From the NCBI GenBank assembly GCA_021521415.1, contig JAIQDT010001136.1:310001-374000 (forward strand): 64,000 bases of DNA, given 5' to 3'. Origin of the DNA: Bidens hawaiensis. Lineage: Eukaryota; Streptophyta; Magnoliopsida; Asterales; Asteraceae. A program made the translations under genes and the position numbers. The notes under the pieces were generated by a model. It was not told the origin of the DNA. It saw nothing but the letters and a program-made list of their open reading frames with translations, and made no database searches. The stretch's first letter is position 1. Every line of letters starts with the position of its first letter. Shown here one piece after another: positions 42,722-55,899 of the stretch.

Positions 42722-44819
42722 TGTAACGCCCGTTAATTTAAGTTAAAAAGGGTTTAACCTTGTAGCGTTGTGTATACCTTTCGGGCTTGATCTGACATTC
42801 TTCTGGGACCTCCTTGCCAGCCTTGTAAGCTTATCATACTTGACTTTTCATGCAAGTTCAACCAAGATGTTACTTCTTTAAAATTTGAGGGGCTAGAGTG
42901 TAAGATTTTTATAACATAAACAAAACCCTAACCCTTTCCTCCCCACTTCAGCCGATCGGAAGTTTTTGCAGCCTCCCAACCCTCATTTTTCTTTTGTGCA
43001 GTCAAGGTTAAGGTCCAAAATTTCAATTGAAGGTTAGTTCTATGTTCCCCCAAGTCCTATACACCTTAATTGATCATATTAACACGCTTATTGGTCGTTA
43101 GGGTTGAGTTTTGGTTATAACGATTTCTGACAGATTCGTACTCGTTTATTGTTCGGTCTGTAACTCGATGAAAATATTTTTTTTTGATAGATTCTTGTTT
43201 ATATAATGTTCTACTTTGAGTCTAGTTTCCAGAAAGGTATAATACGTAATTTTTGGACGAGATTTGAATACTTTTTATGATTTTATAAGATCGAGTGTCA
43301 AATATGATGCGGGATGACGGATTCAGGTCTGTCTTCCCGACATCATAACTCTTTTTTTGACAAGTCCAAATTGGTTGGTTCCACTTCTGGAAGTTAATAT
43401 TTTGAGTTAGGAACCAAACCCAATTGGAATCGTTTAATTTGGCTGGGTAATGATTTTATAAAAATAAAACCGTTTTGTTGCGCAATGAAATAGCTGTACA
43501 TACCTTTCTGTGTTGGAGGAATTTTTATCATTTTTGTGTCCACTGGAAAAATATAATAAAAATAATTTTATAAACCTAAGATATTTATTAAAGTCTGGTA
43601 AAAATTTAATAATTTATTTCAAAGGTTATCCTATGTAACTAAATGTGTCTTCGCATGCTAAAATCTGCCTGTTTTACTTGTTATTGATCTATAAGTTCGT
43701 TTTAGGCTTAACCGGTGGATGTTCAATTGTGTTCTTGTCGGGGTTGTTTGAAGTGAGTTTTTGCATAAAAATCTTCTTAGGTATGTCCCATATAACATAC
43801 TTTAAAATAATTTCTTTTGGTATTCGTTTGATTGGTCAACTAGTTGTTGTTTGAAAGATAGTTTTCGATTAGCTAGAATGGTAGATTGTTGCGTTTAACG
43901 CGAGGGATGAAGTAAGTGATGACCAATTCAGTTCGGATAACTTCGGTTTAATATACGGGCTGTTGGAAAATGATTTTTGTAAGTATTGGGGCTGAATTGG
44001 GTGTCGGTTAGTCAAACGGGTCGGTACAACGCGCATTTGCGTTTATTGAATAGTTAGTGCGTTGTACTTGCGAGTTACCGACCCATTTGACTCGCGTAGC
44101 GTTGTGTGGACTTGTTGGCTGTGAAATTAGCATATTGGGTCCACACGGGGCTGAGTTAGATGTTAAGTGCTTAAACAACTCTTAAAAGCGTGTGTTAGTA
44201 TCACCTAGTGCTTCCTGGGATAACTTGGGAATTCTTTATTCCCGGGAGTATCTAAGGGTCGTGTTGGTAAACTTACGGCCCCGGGGGATGCTATGAATGA
44301 GTTTGAGGAGGTCGAGGCTTTAGGTAAGTCGAACCATGTTAGAATGTCTCGCAGGATAAACGAGTCCTTTCAATGTCGTTAGTGATGTTTGTATGTAAAC
44401 CGACAGGCGTTTGAGTTTTGGGGATACTTAGGGTCCTCTAGCTCGTGGTGAATTCGTGCCTTGCGTCAGGTGAGTTCATGATGCCCCTTTTACTCTTTTT
44501 ACGTTTTGGGCTTGCATGCACACCATATTACAATTTTATCCGACTATACTTGTTTAAACTATTTGGATGGTATTACATAGCCTTATTCGTACTTGTGGAT
44601 TTATGAAAATATGTGTGAATTATACTCTATGCCCTGGAATATTCGAGTTTCGTCTATGGTTATATATTTTATAAGTATATAGACATTACTTATGGTCTAG
44701 ACTCAAGGATGTAGGCTTACTCGTATTGAAGTATGTCATGAGATGATATTTATGAATGGGTATGCCGGTGTTACTTTATGACCCTAGGCTTACTTTCATG
44801 ATGGTATGTTTGGGATGAT

Positions 44820-44850
<31 letters not shown>

Positions 44851-45737
44851 TATACGCGTGTTTATGCATGCGTTATTTTGTGTCCAATAATTGCGATGTT
44901 AATTAGTCGTTATCGACTAAGGATGTTGCATATGCCTACTTTGTGTTTGTATACGGATAGATGGTGATCTTGGCCGGGCCAAACTATACTACTCAAGTTC
45001 TTAAATCCTGTGGCGGGCCCTGGAAAGCCCGTGAGGGGGGAGGCTGGTGTGGCATGATCATCATCGGATGTTACGTGTTTGGGTTGTACATGTGCTCGAC
45101 CCTGATGTTATTACTTGGATGAGATGTTACGTGTTTGGGTTGTACGTGTGCTCGACCCTGATGTTATTACTTGGATGATATCTATAGGGATATAATTATA
45201 TGGATGTTTATATATATATATATATAAGTATGATTACTTATTACTGATGATGGCACAACTATTGTATCTTGTTTTATTTTAAAACTCTTGGAATGATTAT
45301 GATTATTATTATTATTTTAGATGTCAATTATTAAAACTTGAACTCACTCAGCTCAAGCTGACTTTGTGTGCATGTTAGTGTGAGTTTTAGGTTAGGAGGA
45401 GGATGCATTACCGCTTGGACGTGCACGAAGCTACTTGGACGGTGAAAGGCATACTTAGTCGGAAGTTTTATTAATGAACATTATTATTTCAAAGTTTTGT
45501 TAAATACATTGAAATTTGATTTTGGGCATAACTCCCGGGTCTTGGGAACTTGTTTTTAATAATTATGATTTTCCGCTGAATCATACTCTGAATTGGTTAT
45601 TTTAATGGAATGAACTGTTTTTGACTTTTTGCTGTTTAGTACTCTGAAACGATTTTAATAAGATGAATTGGTTTGGTTTTAAATATTTGTGAATTTTAGA
45701 TATGATTACCAACTGTAGGATTCCCGGGATTCGGGGG
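42722..45737 (+). mobile_element. Long LTR B of the same family, right end lost
   Basis: Starts TGTAACGCCCGTTAATTTAA and resembles A in GGTTTAACCTTGTAGCGTTG, TTGAATAGTTAGTGCGTTGT and GCTCAAGCTGACTTTGTGTG. It reaches GATTCCCGGGATTCGGGGG but the terminal GTCTTACA is replaced by GCGATAGG, so no target duplication can be read; the left flank is TTAGA (42717-42721). A (CA)n microsatellite lies at 44820-44846. Confidence 0.75.
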
Positions 45738-47136
45738 CGATAGGTTGAATGGATTCAGTTGGAGTAGTGTCTTTGAGAGGTGAGGTTGTTGGGGTAGAGA
45801 TATGTGTTTCTTTAACAGGAGATGTTGGAGGAGTTGGGACATGTATATCTTTAGTAGGTTTGGCTGATGGGGACATAGGTGGTGTGGATATGATTGTGTC
45901 TTTGATAGGAGATGTGGGTGGTGTTTGAATCTGTGTGGCTTGATCTTAGTTAGGTTCTCATTTGCTGGATCAGAATCAAATGACTCAGTATCTGCATTGT
46001 CCACTGTTGGATTTGGTGATTCTGGAGGAGTGATCTTGCTTATAGTGTCAAGTCACTTTTGAAACTATACCAGTAACAAAGTCATCATCATCATCAATTT
46101 GTTCTGTTGCCATATGACTTGGACCCATGACAAGTTCTTCAACCGGATTAGTGACTTCATCTTCTGGTCGTTGATCCCCTTCGTTATTCTCTATCTGAGC
46201 ATTAGATCCAATGCCAGTAAAGATAACAATCTCATTCCCATCTGCACCGATAACCGGCTCATTCACTTCAGCATCATTATCTGCCTCATGAGCAAGTGGT
46301 TCATTAATCAGGTTCGCACCTCCATCATCATTATCATTATCATCATTGTCATCATTATTCTCCCCTTCAATCGCATCATGTTCACCCTCATCATCAGTGT
46401 CATCATCACTGTTTCCCGGAGTGCAAGGTACATTAATAGCACCTAAGGCTGGAATAAGCAGCCATGGGAGAACATCCCAATCAACATTGTCAACGAATTT
46501 ACTATGGGCATCCTTCATCCTCTGACAAATGTTTGGATCTTGTAGTCTCAGAACTTGACCCGTCTGCTGTAGATCTTGCAAAGACCTATTTATTAGAATA
46601 TGTGAGAATCTCGGATACATGAGGAATCTTTGGTTCACAGCCTTCTCAGCATTTGATACCAACCCATTGAAGATGAGTCTTGACACATTAAATGGTTGTT
46701 GATACAGAATGGCGACTGTCAAGGTAGCAAGTTCCTTGCTCAGTAGAGTCCAAGTCCCTCTCCTTGGAGATATTGACCGGATGACATGGTGAATTAGGAA
46801 CCTGTAGATTAAAGGAACACTGCCCTTTTGAAACTGTCCTTCTTTGACCCCTCCTTGGTAACCCATAGTTTCCTGAAACACTCTCAATAGCCTTGGAACA
46901 AAGTATAATGGTTGCACTGCATGATTATCATCTAATTTTAGTGCAGCTCTGATTGAAGCTTCAGTAACCTCAATATCATTATTCAGCACGGAGGCCTCAA
47001 TCCTCTCTCCATTTACATCATTGACATGTGTGGCGGATTCCCAAAAGTCAGAACTATGATTCCTGTATATTGTTGGGTTCTTGCTCAAGGCTACTCGTAG
47101 GTGGGAGTTATTTAGGAAGTTTATCATCAGCTCCAC
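45738..47136 (-). pseudogene. N-terminal part of the Sirevirus-like extra ORF
   Basis: The 362-codon frame 47136-46048 encodes MELMINFLNNSHLRVALSKN, a globular domain with IEASVLNNDIEVTEASIRAAL, GSVPLIYRFLIHHVIRSISP and FNVSRLIFNGLVSNAEK, then a run of Asp/Glu/Asn. This is the type of protein found after pol in copia elements of Asteraceae and often mis-annotated there as a host protein. Its function is unknown. A frame shift near 46040 leads to a Pro/His/Leu-rich stretch that is probably out of frame. The distance to the RT-RNase H end is 3.2 kb of non-coding spacer. Confidence 0.7.
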
Positions 47137-50100
47137 TTCTTGATTTTCATCATCTACCTCTAACTAGGCACACATGTTATGTCTCTTTTCAAATTTCATC
47201 ACCATTAGTTCTGCAATAACAAGAAGATAATCAATAACAATTGATGCATAAACCAAAGTCGAGGATAGTTAAAGAGAAGTAATGTCTCCAGCAACCTGTT
47301 CCGTAGTAATATGCGTACCTGTACAAACAAGTAAACAATTAGTAAGATAATCAATCAGAAACCCTAGTTCCGAAATCGGTGACACGATAATCGAGTATCG
47401 ATATCTTATCAAAGTCGAAACAGAGCTAATGACTAATTTAGAAGTATAATCGAGTAGTAATCGAAGATTTGAGTAGACAGGGGATGCACAAGCAAGAGGT
47501 TTACAATTAGGTTTAAGAGAGGGAAATGAAATGTGTGAAAAAGTTTCTAAGTCCCCCTTTTATACCTAACGTTTGGTTGGTACAGTACGATTTTGTCGTC
47601 TAGTGCACTGTAGTTGTCTTTAATTAAAATTTACTGTACCTTCTTTGCTCGAGCATACAGCCAAAAGAACAGCTGTCTCCCACTGTATTCAAAACTATAG
47701 TGTTATCCATGCTCGACACACTTGTATGTTCATAATGCTTGAGAACCAGTATACTTGAGATAGGTTGCTCGAATACACTTTGTGCTCGACGTCTTAGCCA
47801 AATGGTACATCATATGCCCGAGTGTAGGATCATACTCGACATTACTTAGAGGTCTATCATGACAAAACCTATGCTCGAGATTGTTGTATCCTATGGTCGA
47901 ATGACTTAGATGACTACAATGCAATGTGCTTGAAGTACACTCATGCTTGAAAGCCTTAGTAGATTTTATCCTTCCAATGTCTGTAGTCGAATGCACTAAG
48001 AGTCTAGCACACATGTTTGCTCGAAGCACTTTAGCAAATTTATTCATCAAAATCCTAGCTTGAACTCATAAACCTAAGTATCTTGCACACAACTTTGCTT
48101 GAAACACTTAATGTCTCCTATCATTCATATCCTTGTGCTCGAAACTTTAGGTCTAATCAGTCAACATGCAATCATGCTCAAAACACATAACATTAATTTT
48201 CATGACCTAGCAGGTGCTCGAAAGTAAGATGCATGCTCGAAACCTTTTAAACAACAATTCAATTCATTAGGATGCTTGAAAGTAACATGTATTCTCGTAG
48301 AGTATATGCGTGCTCGACAACTATTAAGAATATATCATGTGAACACATGTGCTCGAAAGGCTACATATGAGATATTCATGCTCGAAATACTTGAGCAAGT
48401 ATACAGAGCATGTCATTGTGCTCGAAGAGCAACAAATGAGATATCTATGCATGAAACACTTAGATAAAGCTTTCCAAGCATATCATTTTGCTCGAAGAGC
48501 AGTAAATAACACGAACAAGGTGAATAAGAGACCAAAATCATCCTTATTACATGAGCTTAAGTTTAAGGTGAATAAGAGATCAAAATCCAGTTCAAAAGTC
48601 AATTCAGTCCATTTGGAGAGATCTCAACGTGGGATTAGATTGTCTAATAACTGTCACACCATATCATTTTCAGCTGTATTATGACTTAAGCCAGGTTGAC
48701 ATTAGATATAGGAACTTAGCATGATTCATATGACTTATGTGATATACTTAATGTTCAATTAATTGCTTGAGTTAGAATGGTTACATTTCGGACTTCAGGT
48801 TGTTCCTTATCTCTTCTCAAAGCTTATTTAGTTTTTTCCAACCACCCCAATTTGACTTCAACCCCCTGATGCCTTGGTCAAAATATTTATTTATTTGAGC
48901 AGTTTTATTTATTTAGACATATGTATATATATATATCAGACTTCAAGGTTGAACGTTGGACTTACAAGCCATCCAGACTTACATGACTTACATTCAGAGT
49001 GTTTAGGACTTATTTGAATTCCCCACTCCTGTAGTTCCCTTGGTGCCCCTTAAAGTCTTGATATTTTATTTAGTCCATATACTATCTTTTTGAAGCATTT
49101 TTCAATTTTCTTTTTCAATAATTTTCTTTGCTTCATTTTCTTTTGTTAAGCTTTCACATATATATAGCTATTTTTACTGCTCATATACTTTATAAATTTG
49201 TTTTGATAGACCAAAACATCAACGGGCTCGTGTATGATTGCATAATCACCTTTCTGCCTATCATATGGAAAGATGTGCAAGGAAACATACCTTGGTCTTC
49301 AAATGAATCACCATGTCAGACTTACCATGCTTATAATGTTTGTATCACTTAGGTCACTACTCTCATAAGAAGATACCATACGAATTGTCAATTTTCTGAA
49401 CAGAAATCTTTTAAGCTTCAAATCCATGGGTTAAGTGATTAAACAATATACTATCATTTCCCAATTTTGTTGGATTCAATCTCCACACAAAACATTTTTT
49501 CAGCTTCTTTAAAGCTTGGAACATGGATAATATTATCATATCTCTTATGTGAGATCACCAAAAACAGTGTTGCTTAGTCAAAAACATTTCACAGTTTCAA
49601 AAACCATTTATTTTGAAAATTCACTTTAAGGATTGATTCTAAAAACAGCGATGCCATTCAAGTGTATTTAACAAGCACACACTTCAAAGTTTTCACACAT
49701 ATTCACTTAAAATTTATTCATGTTAGCACATAAGTTGGTCGAGTAAGCTCAGAAATCAATCGAGCATGCTCGAAAGTCTATCGAGCAACCTTAAGATCTA
49801 TCATTTCATTGCTTGTGCTCGAAAGACTTAAAGTGTGTGCTTAAGCAATAGACTTATGCTTGGAATACTTAGAAAGTTTTCCAGAACACATGTCCATGCT
49901 CGACCAGTAATAACATATCGTTTGTGCTCGAATTACTTGAGATATCTCAAGTATGGTTTGTTTTTGCTCGAAGAACATCAAACATACCATCAAACAAAGA
50001 GTCATGCTCGAAATACTTAAAAAGTTTTTCAAGGAAAGAATTTATGCTCGAGTAACTGAGCTATGACATTTGTGCTCGAAAGACTTAGAACAGTCTCCCA

Positions 50101-50374
50101 AGTACTCCTTCTTGTGCTCGAGGAGCAACAAGCACAGTATCAAGCACATATTCATGCTCGAAGTACTTAAACCACAGAAATACATCATGCAAGCACATAT
50201 CAAAGTACTGAAAGCTGTAATTAACAATAATATAATATTTTTCACACAGAGACAGTCACAAACATGATTCATGCAATCAGAATGATCAGCTAAGCATAGC
50301 AAATCATCATGCAAACATTCAAAGTGAGTAACAAAGATGATCAGTAAGCACCTCACTTATGCACACATCCTTAA
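47137..50374 (-). other. Spacer between pol and the extra ORF, with dispersed TGCTCGA repeats
   Basis: No reading frame is credible. Over 47640-48500 and 49735-50175 degenerate units such as TGTGCTCGAAAGACTTAGAA, TTCATGCTCGAAGTACTTAA and GTGCTCGAGGAGCAACAA recur every 40-90 bp. The same motif fills the LTRs of this element. The middle part (48640-49730) lacks it and is T-rich. Confidence 0.75.
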
Positions 50375-52074
50375 TCAAACTTCATCAACATTTATCATCC
50401 CTAGGCATTTTAACAGAAAGCGAAACCTGGTTTTATCTAAAGGTTTGGTGAATAAATCGGCCAGATTATCAGATGTATATACCCTTTTCATTTCTATTAA
50501 GCCCTTTTCCTGACAGTCCATAATGAAATGATGTCTAATCTCAATGTGCTTAGTCTTAGAATGTTGGTCTGGATTCTTAACAATGAACATAGTAGCAGTA
50601 TTATCAATTAAAATTTGAGTAAGTAAGAAATTCAGACCATAATCCAGCAGTTGATTCTGAATCCATAGACCCTGTGCACAGCAGGCAGAAGCAGCAATGT
50701 ACTCAGCTTCAGCAGTAGAGATGGACACTGTAGTCTGCTTCTTGTATTGCCAAGACACCAGCCTGTTCCCTAGAAACTGGCATCCTCCTAAATTTGATTT
50801 TCTACTCATGTTGCAACCATCATAGTCACTATCTGTGTAGGCCATCAAGTCAAAGGAAGGGTTCTTTGGATACCAAATCCCTAAATCTGGTTTTCCTTTG
50901 AGGTATCTAAAAATCCTCTTTACTGCTAGCATATGTGAGACCTTGGGGTTAGCTTGGACTCTTGCACAGACACACACAACAAACATAATATCTGGCCTTG
51001 ATGCTGTCAGATACATAAGTGATCCTATCTTGGCCCTATATTCATGCTGATCTACTGGCTCCCCCTTCTCATCTGGTACCATTTTTGTCATGTGTGTCCA
51101 TTGGTGTAGACACTTTCTTGAAGTCTTGGCACTTGAACTTGTTAAGAATCTCTTGAACATACTTTGATTGGTTAATAAAAATTCCATCATCCTTCTGTTG
51201 TACATGAAGTCCAAGGAAGAAATTCATTTCCCCCATTGAACTCATCTTGTACTTGGATTTCATCACTTGCTCAAACTCCTTGCACATTTGTTCATTTGTA
51301 GAGCCAAATATAATGTCATCCACATACACTTGCACAATCAGCAGGTCCTTGTTCCATTTCTTATAGAATAAGGTATTGTCAATAGCTCCTGCAGAAACCA
51401 TTGTCCAGCAGATGGTTTGACAACTCATCATACCAGGCCCTTGGTGCTTGATGTAGTCCATACAATGCTTTGCTGAGTCAATAGACCTTGTTGGGATGAA
51501 TTGGGTCTTCAAATCCAGGAGGTTGACTAACATACACCTCCTCATCAATCTTTCCATTCAAGAATGCAGATTTCACATCTAGTTGATAGACTTTTAAGTT
51601 TATTGATGCTGCGTATGCCAGAAAGATCCTGATGGCTTCTAGTCTTGCAACTGGAGCAAAAACTTCTTCAAAGTCCACTCCTTCTTCTTGTAAGCATCCT
51701 AGAGCCACCAATCTTGCTTTGTTTTTGATCACTATGCCCCTTTCATCTTTCTTGTTTCTAAACACCCATTTGGTCCCTATTGCATACTTGCCTCTGGGCT
51801 TGTCAACCAAGTCCCATACATGTAAGTCTCTGAATTGAGCTAACTCTTCCTGCATAGCTTCTACCCAGCTGTTGTCTTTCAATGCTTTATTAATGTTCTT
51901 TAGTTCAACTTGGGATAGAAAGCAGGCATACAAGCAGATGTTTGCTCTTTCAGAAGAGCTTCTAGTCACTCTCTCATGCAAGTCTCCTATGATATTCTCT
52001 ACAGGATGGTTTCTTTCAACTAAAGTAGTCTGCACAACTTCTTGTGTAGGGACTTCAGTTTCAAGATTTGTCAT
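50375..52074 (-). pseudogene. pol: Copia reverse transcriptase and RNase H
   Basis: RT starts around [20 protein letters not shown], with [51 protein letters not shown] and the catalytic VQVYVDDIIFGS box intact. RNase H has YTDSDYDG, VSISTAEAEYIAAS and KHIEIRHHFI, ending ADLFTKPLDKTRFRFLLKCL. A stop after HPNKVY (51478-51480) and two frameshifts (near 51430 and 51090) split the domain into three frames. The motif set is Ty1/copia of the Sirevirus type. Confidence 0.9.
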
Positions 52075-52075
52075 G

Positions 52076-53860
52076 TTAGTTTCTACATTTCAGTTGCAGA
52101 TCCTTCTTGATTCTCAGCAGCTTCTTGATTCTGAATTGTCTCAGAAGATGATACATTATTTGCCCCAATTTGCAGAGAGTAAACAAAGACTGAAACCTGT
52201 CTTCAAATTGATTTGTCACTTTAGGCTGACCAGGCTGCTGACTTTGTATGGGTTCACTCTCCATTTCACTTGGACCTTCATTGGAAACTTCAACTACAGC
52301 TTCTTGTCCATTCATCTCTATTTCAGCTACGCCTTGGTTGCATCTCTCAGAGTTAAATCCATTTTGTTCAGGAGCAACAGATGACCATAGCTTATTCAGA
52401 TCAACTTGTTTTTGTTTTCCTTTATCTTCAAAGCTTGTTTTGTACATGCTGTCATCCATGTCTTCATTATAAATCTTGAATGACTTGATCATCTTCTCCA
52501 AGTCAAATAGCCATTTGGGACCTTCAACATTATTGAAGTGGTTTTCATTCAATATTAGTTCTGAAGACTCAATGACTACCATGTGCTCCTTCACATAGAC
52601 TCTGTAAGCCTTTGAATGAGATGAGTATCCCACAAAGAAACATTCCACAGATTTTGATTGGAATTTGTTTAGATAGTCCTTTGTATTCAACAGTGATAAT
52701 TTGCATCCAAAAGGCTTTAAGAACTTCACATAAGGTTTTCTTTTGAAGATAACCTCATATGGGTTCTTATTTTGAGCCTTGTTTAGTAGAACCCTGTTCT
52801 GTATATAGCATGCAGTGTTGATTGCTTCTACCCAGAAAGTGAATGGCAGATTTGCATCAGCAATCATGGTCCTTGTAGCTTCAATTAGTGTTCTGTTTTT
52901 CTTTCTACAACACCATTTTTCTCAGGAGTTCTAGGTGCACTATATTGCTGAAAGATCCCCTTAGAAGTGCAGAATTCTTCCATTATTCCATTCTTGAATT
53001 CTGTCCCATTGTCACTTCTAATGACTTTCACTTTCCTTTCAAGTTGATTTTCCATTTTCAGCACATAGGTTCTGTTCAACTATGGGGTCTCATCCTTGCT
53101 GCCTATAAAGCATACCCAAGTAAATCTTGAGTAATCATCTGTGATCACTAGACAGTATCTCTTCTTTCCAATACTTGGAACACTCATTGGACCAAACAGG
53201 TCCATGTGTAGTAATTCCAAGACCTCACCAATGGTATTTATCAATTTGCTCTTATGTGAGGATTATGTTGTTTCCCTTTGAGGCAAGATGTGCATTTTTC
53301 TTAAAGCTTAAATTCTCTTGTGGGAAGGCCAACAATATGTTCACCTTTCACTAGCTTGTTCATATTCTTCAAGTTGACATGACACATCTTCCTATGCCAC
53401 AGTTTAGTCTCATTTTCAGTGGCTTTGGAAACAAAGCATGAACCACCTCTAGATGTATCATTATTCATTCTCGGTTCATAGAGGTTGCCATTTCTTGGAG
53501 CCATCATCATGATCATTTCAGTTGGAATCACAAATTCAGGCTTTAAGATTAGGCAGTGTTCATCATTGAAAGCTACTTTGTACCCTTTGTCACAAACTTG
53601 AGAAATGCTGAGCAGATTGTATTGTAGTCCTTCAACATGCAGCACATTCTCAAAGGATACCTTGCCATTGGTGAGTGTGCCTCTTCCACCAATCTTCCCT
53701 CCATTTTCATCACTCCCAAAGGCAAGGCAACTGGACCTTCATACTTCCTTTCATAATTGACAAGAGCTCCCTTGTCACAGGTCATGTGCCTGAAACATCC
53801 ACTGTCCATGTACCATAAGTCATTACTGTTCAAGGACTGTTCCTTCACATATACACAAAA
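52076..53860 (-). pseudogene. pol: Copia protease and integrase
   Basis: Protease core WYMDSGCFRHMTCDKGAL lies near 53800. The integrase finger LWHRKMCHVNLKNMNKLVKG and CTSCLKGKQH, the first acidic site LLHMDLFGPMS (about 53210), ITDDYSRFTW, the second in IRSDNGTEFKN and the Glu in PEKNGVVERK follow, with the C-terminal PFGCKLSLLNTKDYLNKF region. Frameshifts near 53690, 53300, 53270 and 52880 and a stop near 53080 disrupt it. All catalytic residues visible are kept, unlike in the Athila element. Confidence 0.85.
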
Positions 53861-54140
53861 GAGAATCAGTTAGATTCTGAGTCACAAACTACATCAGTTT
53901 GCTTCAGATTCAAGTGAAGATTCATCAGGAGTTGGAACTGGAAGTGGAAGTGGATCTTCATAGACAACTTCACATTCTTCTTCTGAGTCTGACTCTGACC
54001 CAACTTTCACAACTTGTGATATGATAAGGTTTTCATTTTGTTCAATCACATAGTCCTTCTGTTCATTTAACTCCTTCTTTGTCTTCCACTAAAACCCTCT
54101 TGGTTCATAACCTTGCGTCATCAAGAACTTTTCATCCCCA

Positions 54141-55640
54141 TTAAGAACACCACGTCTTATTTCCCTTTCCTTTGTCATTTGAGTTTTTGTTCTTTACAGG
54201 TTTGCTTGATCCCTTTGTATCACCCTTGATTTTCAAAACTTGTTTCAGTCTCTTTTCCAAAACTGATCTTTTCTCTTCATCACTTGAGCTATTCTTTTCT
54301 TCATTCAAATATCTTTGATACATTCGCTTGTATCCTTTCATGTCAAAACCACAAACCACATCAGGGACCACAAATTCTTCTTCTTCAAACCAGTAAGAAT
54401 CGGTGTGATGACCATAAGCATCACACTTCTTGCACCATACCTTGGCATAGCTTCCCATATCCTCAAGCAATTGTTTGTCTTTAATTCTATCACTTGGTTT
54501 GGGGAAGTCAAAGCCTAGGGATGTTTTTGGACATAAAGAGTTGCTGAAGTCCATTTTGATTGGCTTGTTCACATCAGGTACCAGATGATATTTCTCTTTA
54601 ACAAACACAATTGGTTTCAACTTAGATGGTGGTTTCGAATAGCTTCCTTCTACATCAGCAGTAAATCTTCTCAAGGGTATATAATCCAAATCCCTAGTAT
54701 CAAACAGTTCATGATTAGAGAAAATTGGATAGATTGGTGGATGTGACTGATCATATGAAGATTTCTTTGGCACTTCATTCGTTTTCTTGATTTCTTGCTG
54801 TGGTCTTGTACAAATGTCAAATACTACATGTTATTTTCTTATTTGTTCATAATGTTTCTTCATCTTCGAAGTCATCTTTGGCAATAGAGGAATCTTTTCA
54901 TCTTTCTTCTTGCTTGATCCCTTCTTTTTCTTCTTACCCTTAGATGATTTGGTACTGCCACAGCTGCAAGTACTCTCCTCACTGGAATATTCACTCCATT
55001 TCTTCTTCTCACTATCCTTCTTTTCATCCCTTTTTACTTCTGGTTTCTCATTCAGCTTCATTACAAACTCTCCATTTTCATCAACAATCACATCTTCATA
55101 TTGTTTATAAATTCAGCTTTGTCTTCAAACACATTCTTAAATTGTTTCAAATACTCATTCCTACTTTCCTTGTCTACTCTTAGTGGACAACTGTCACAAA
55201 AAGGTGGTGACACCTTTTTGTATTTCTCTTCATCTGTCATTTTTTTCACAAATCCCACTATGTTTCCAGTAGACACAAGGTTTTTCAGGAAATTCATTTG
55301 AATTGTCAGTTCAGCATATTTAAGTTTCTCTTCAGCATACATCTTTTTCAGTCCCTAAATCTCAACTGTCATTCTTGATTGAGTTCTGTATGCTTGCATA
55401 CAATCTTCTTCCAGTCCCTTAATTTGATTCTCATAGGTTGCTTCACTAGTTTCATACACATTCAGAAATGCTTCCTTTTTACCACATTCAGTCTTCCATT
55501 TTCCAACTTCCTGATTGAGTTCATCAATTGTAATAAGAAGATCATAAATTGAAATATCAGAATGTACCTGTGTATTTGAAGATTCTGCTATGTCTTGCAC
55601 CTTTTCCATGAAAGAAACGTTTGCTTTTTCCATTTTAGCT
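54141..55640 (-). pseudogene. Copia linker region between gag and protease
   Basis: Successive frames encode coiled-coil-rich sequence (IDELNQEVGKWKTECGKKEA, EEKLKYAELTIQMNFLKNL), a Ser/Lys-rich block (CSCGSTKSSKGKKKKKGSSK) and a Cys/His pattern CKKCDAYGHHTDSYW near 54400 that may be a second zinc knuckle, followed by a Lys-rich tail. Such a long gag extension is typical for Sireviruses. Stops at 55355-55357 and 54831 and a frameshift near 55090 interrupt it. Confidence 0.7.
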
Positions 55641-55899
55641 ACATGATTACTCTAGTCAAACTCCCCGTCTTGAGGCACCCTTGTGACTGCAACATTCCCT
55701 TGGTCTCTGACTTGATTCACAACATTCTGATTGACTCTATTCTGGTTGTTTTGAATCTGCAATTTGTTGTTCCTTTGAGGCTGAAAGGGCTATTGCTGGG
55801 GTCTATTCTGGTTTTGATAGGGGTTTTGATTGGTGATCTGATTTCTCTGATGCTAAAAGTTTTGGTTTTGATTTTGGTAGAATTGATTTTGATTCACTT

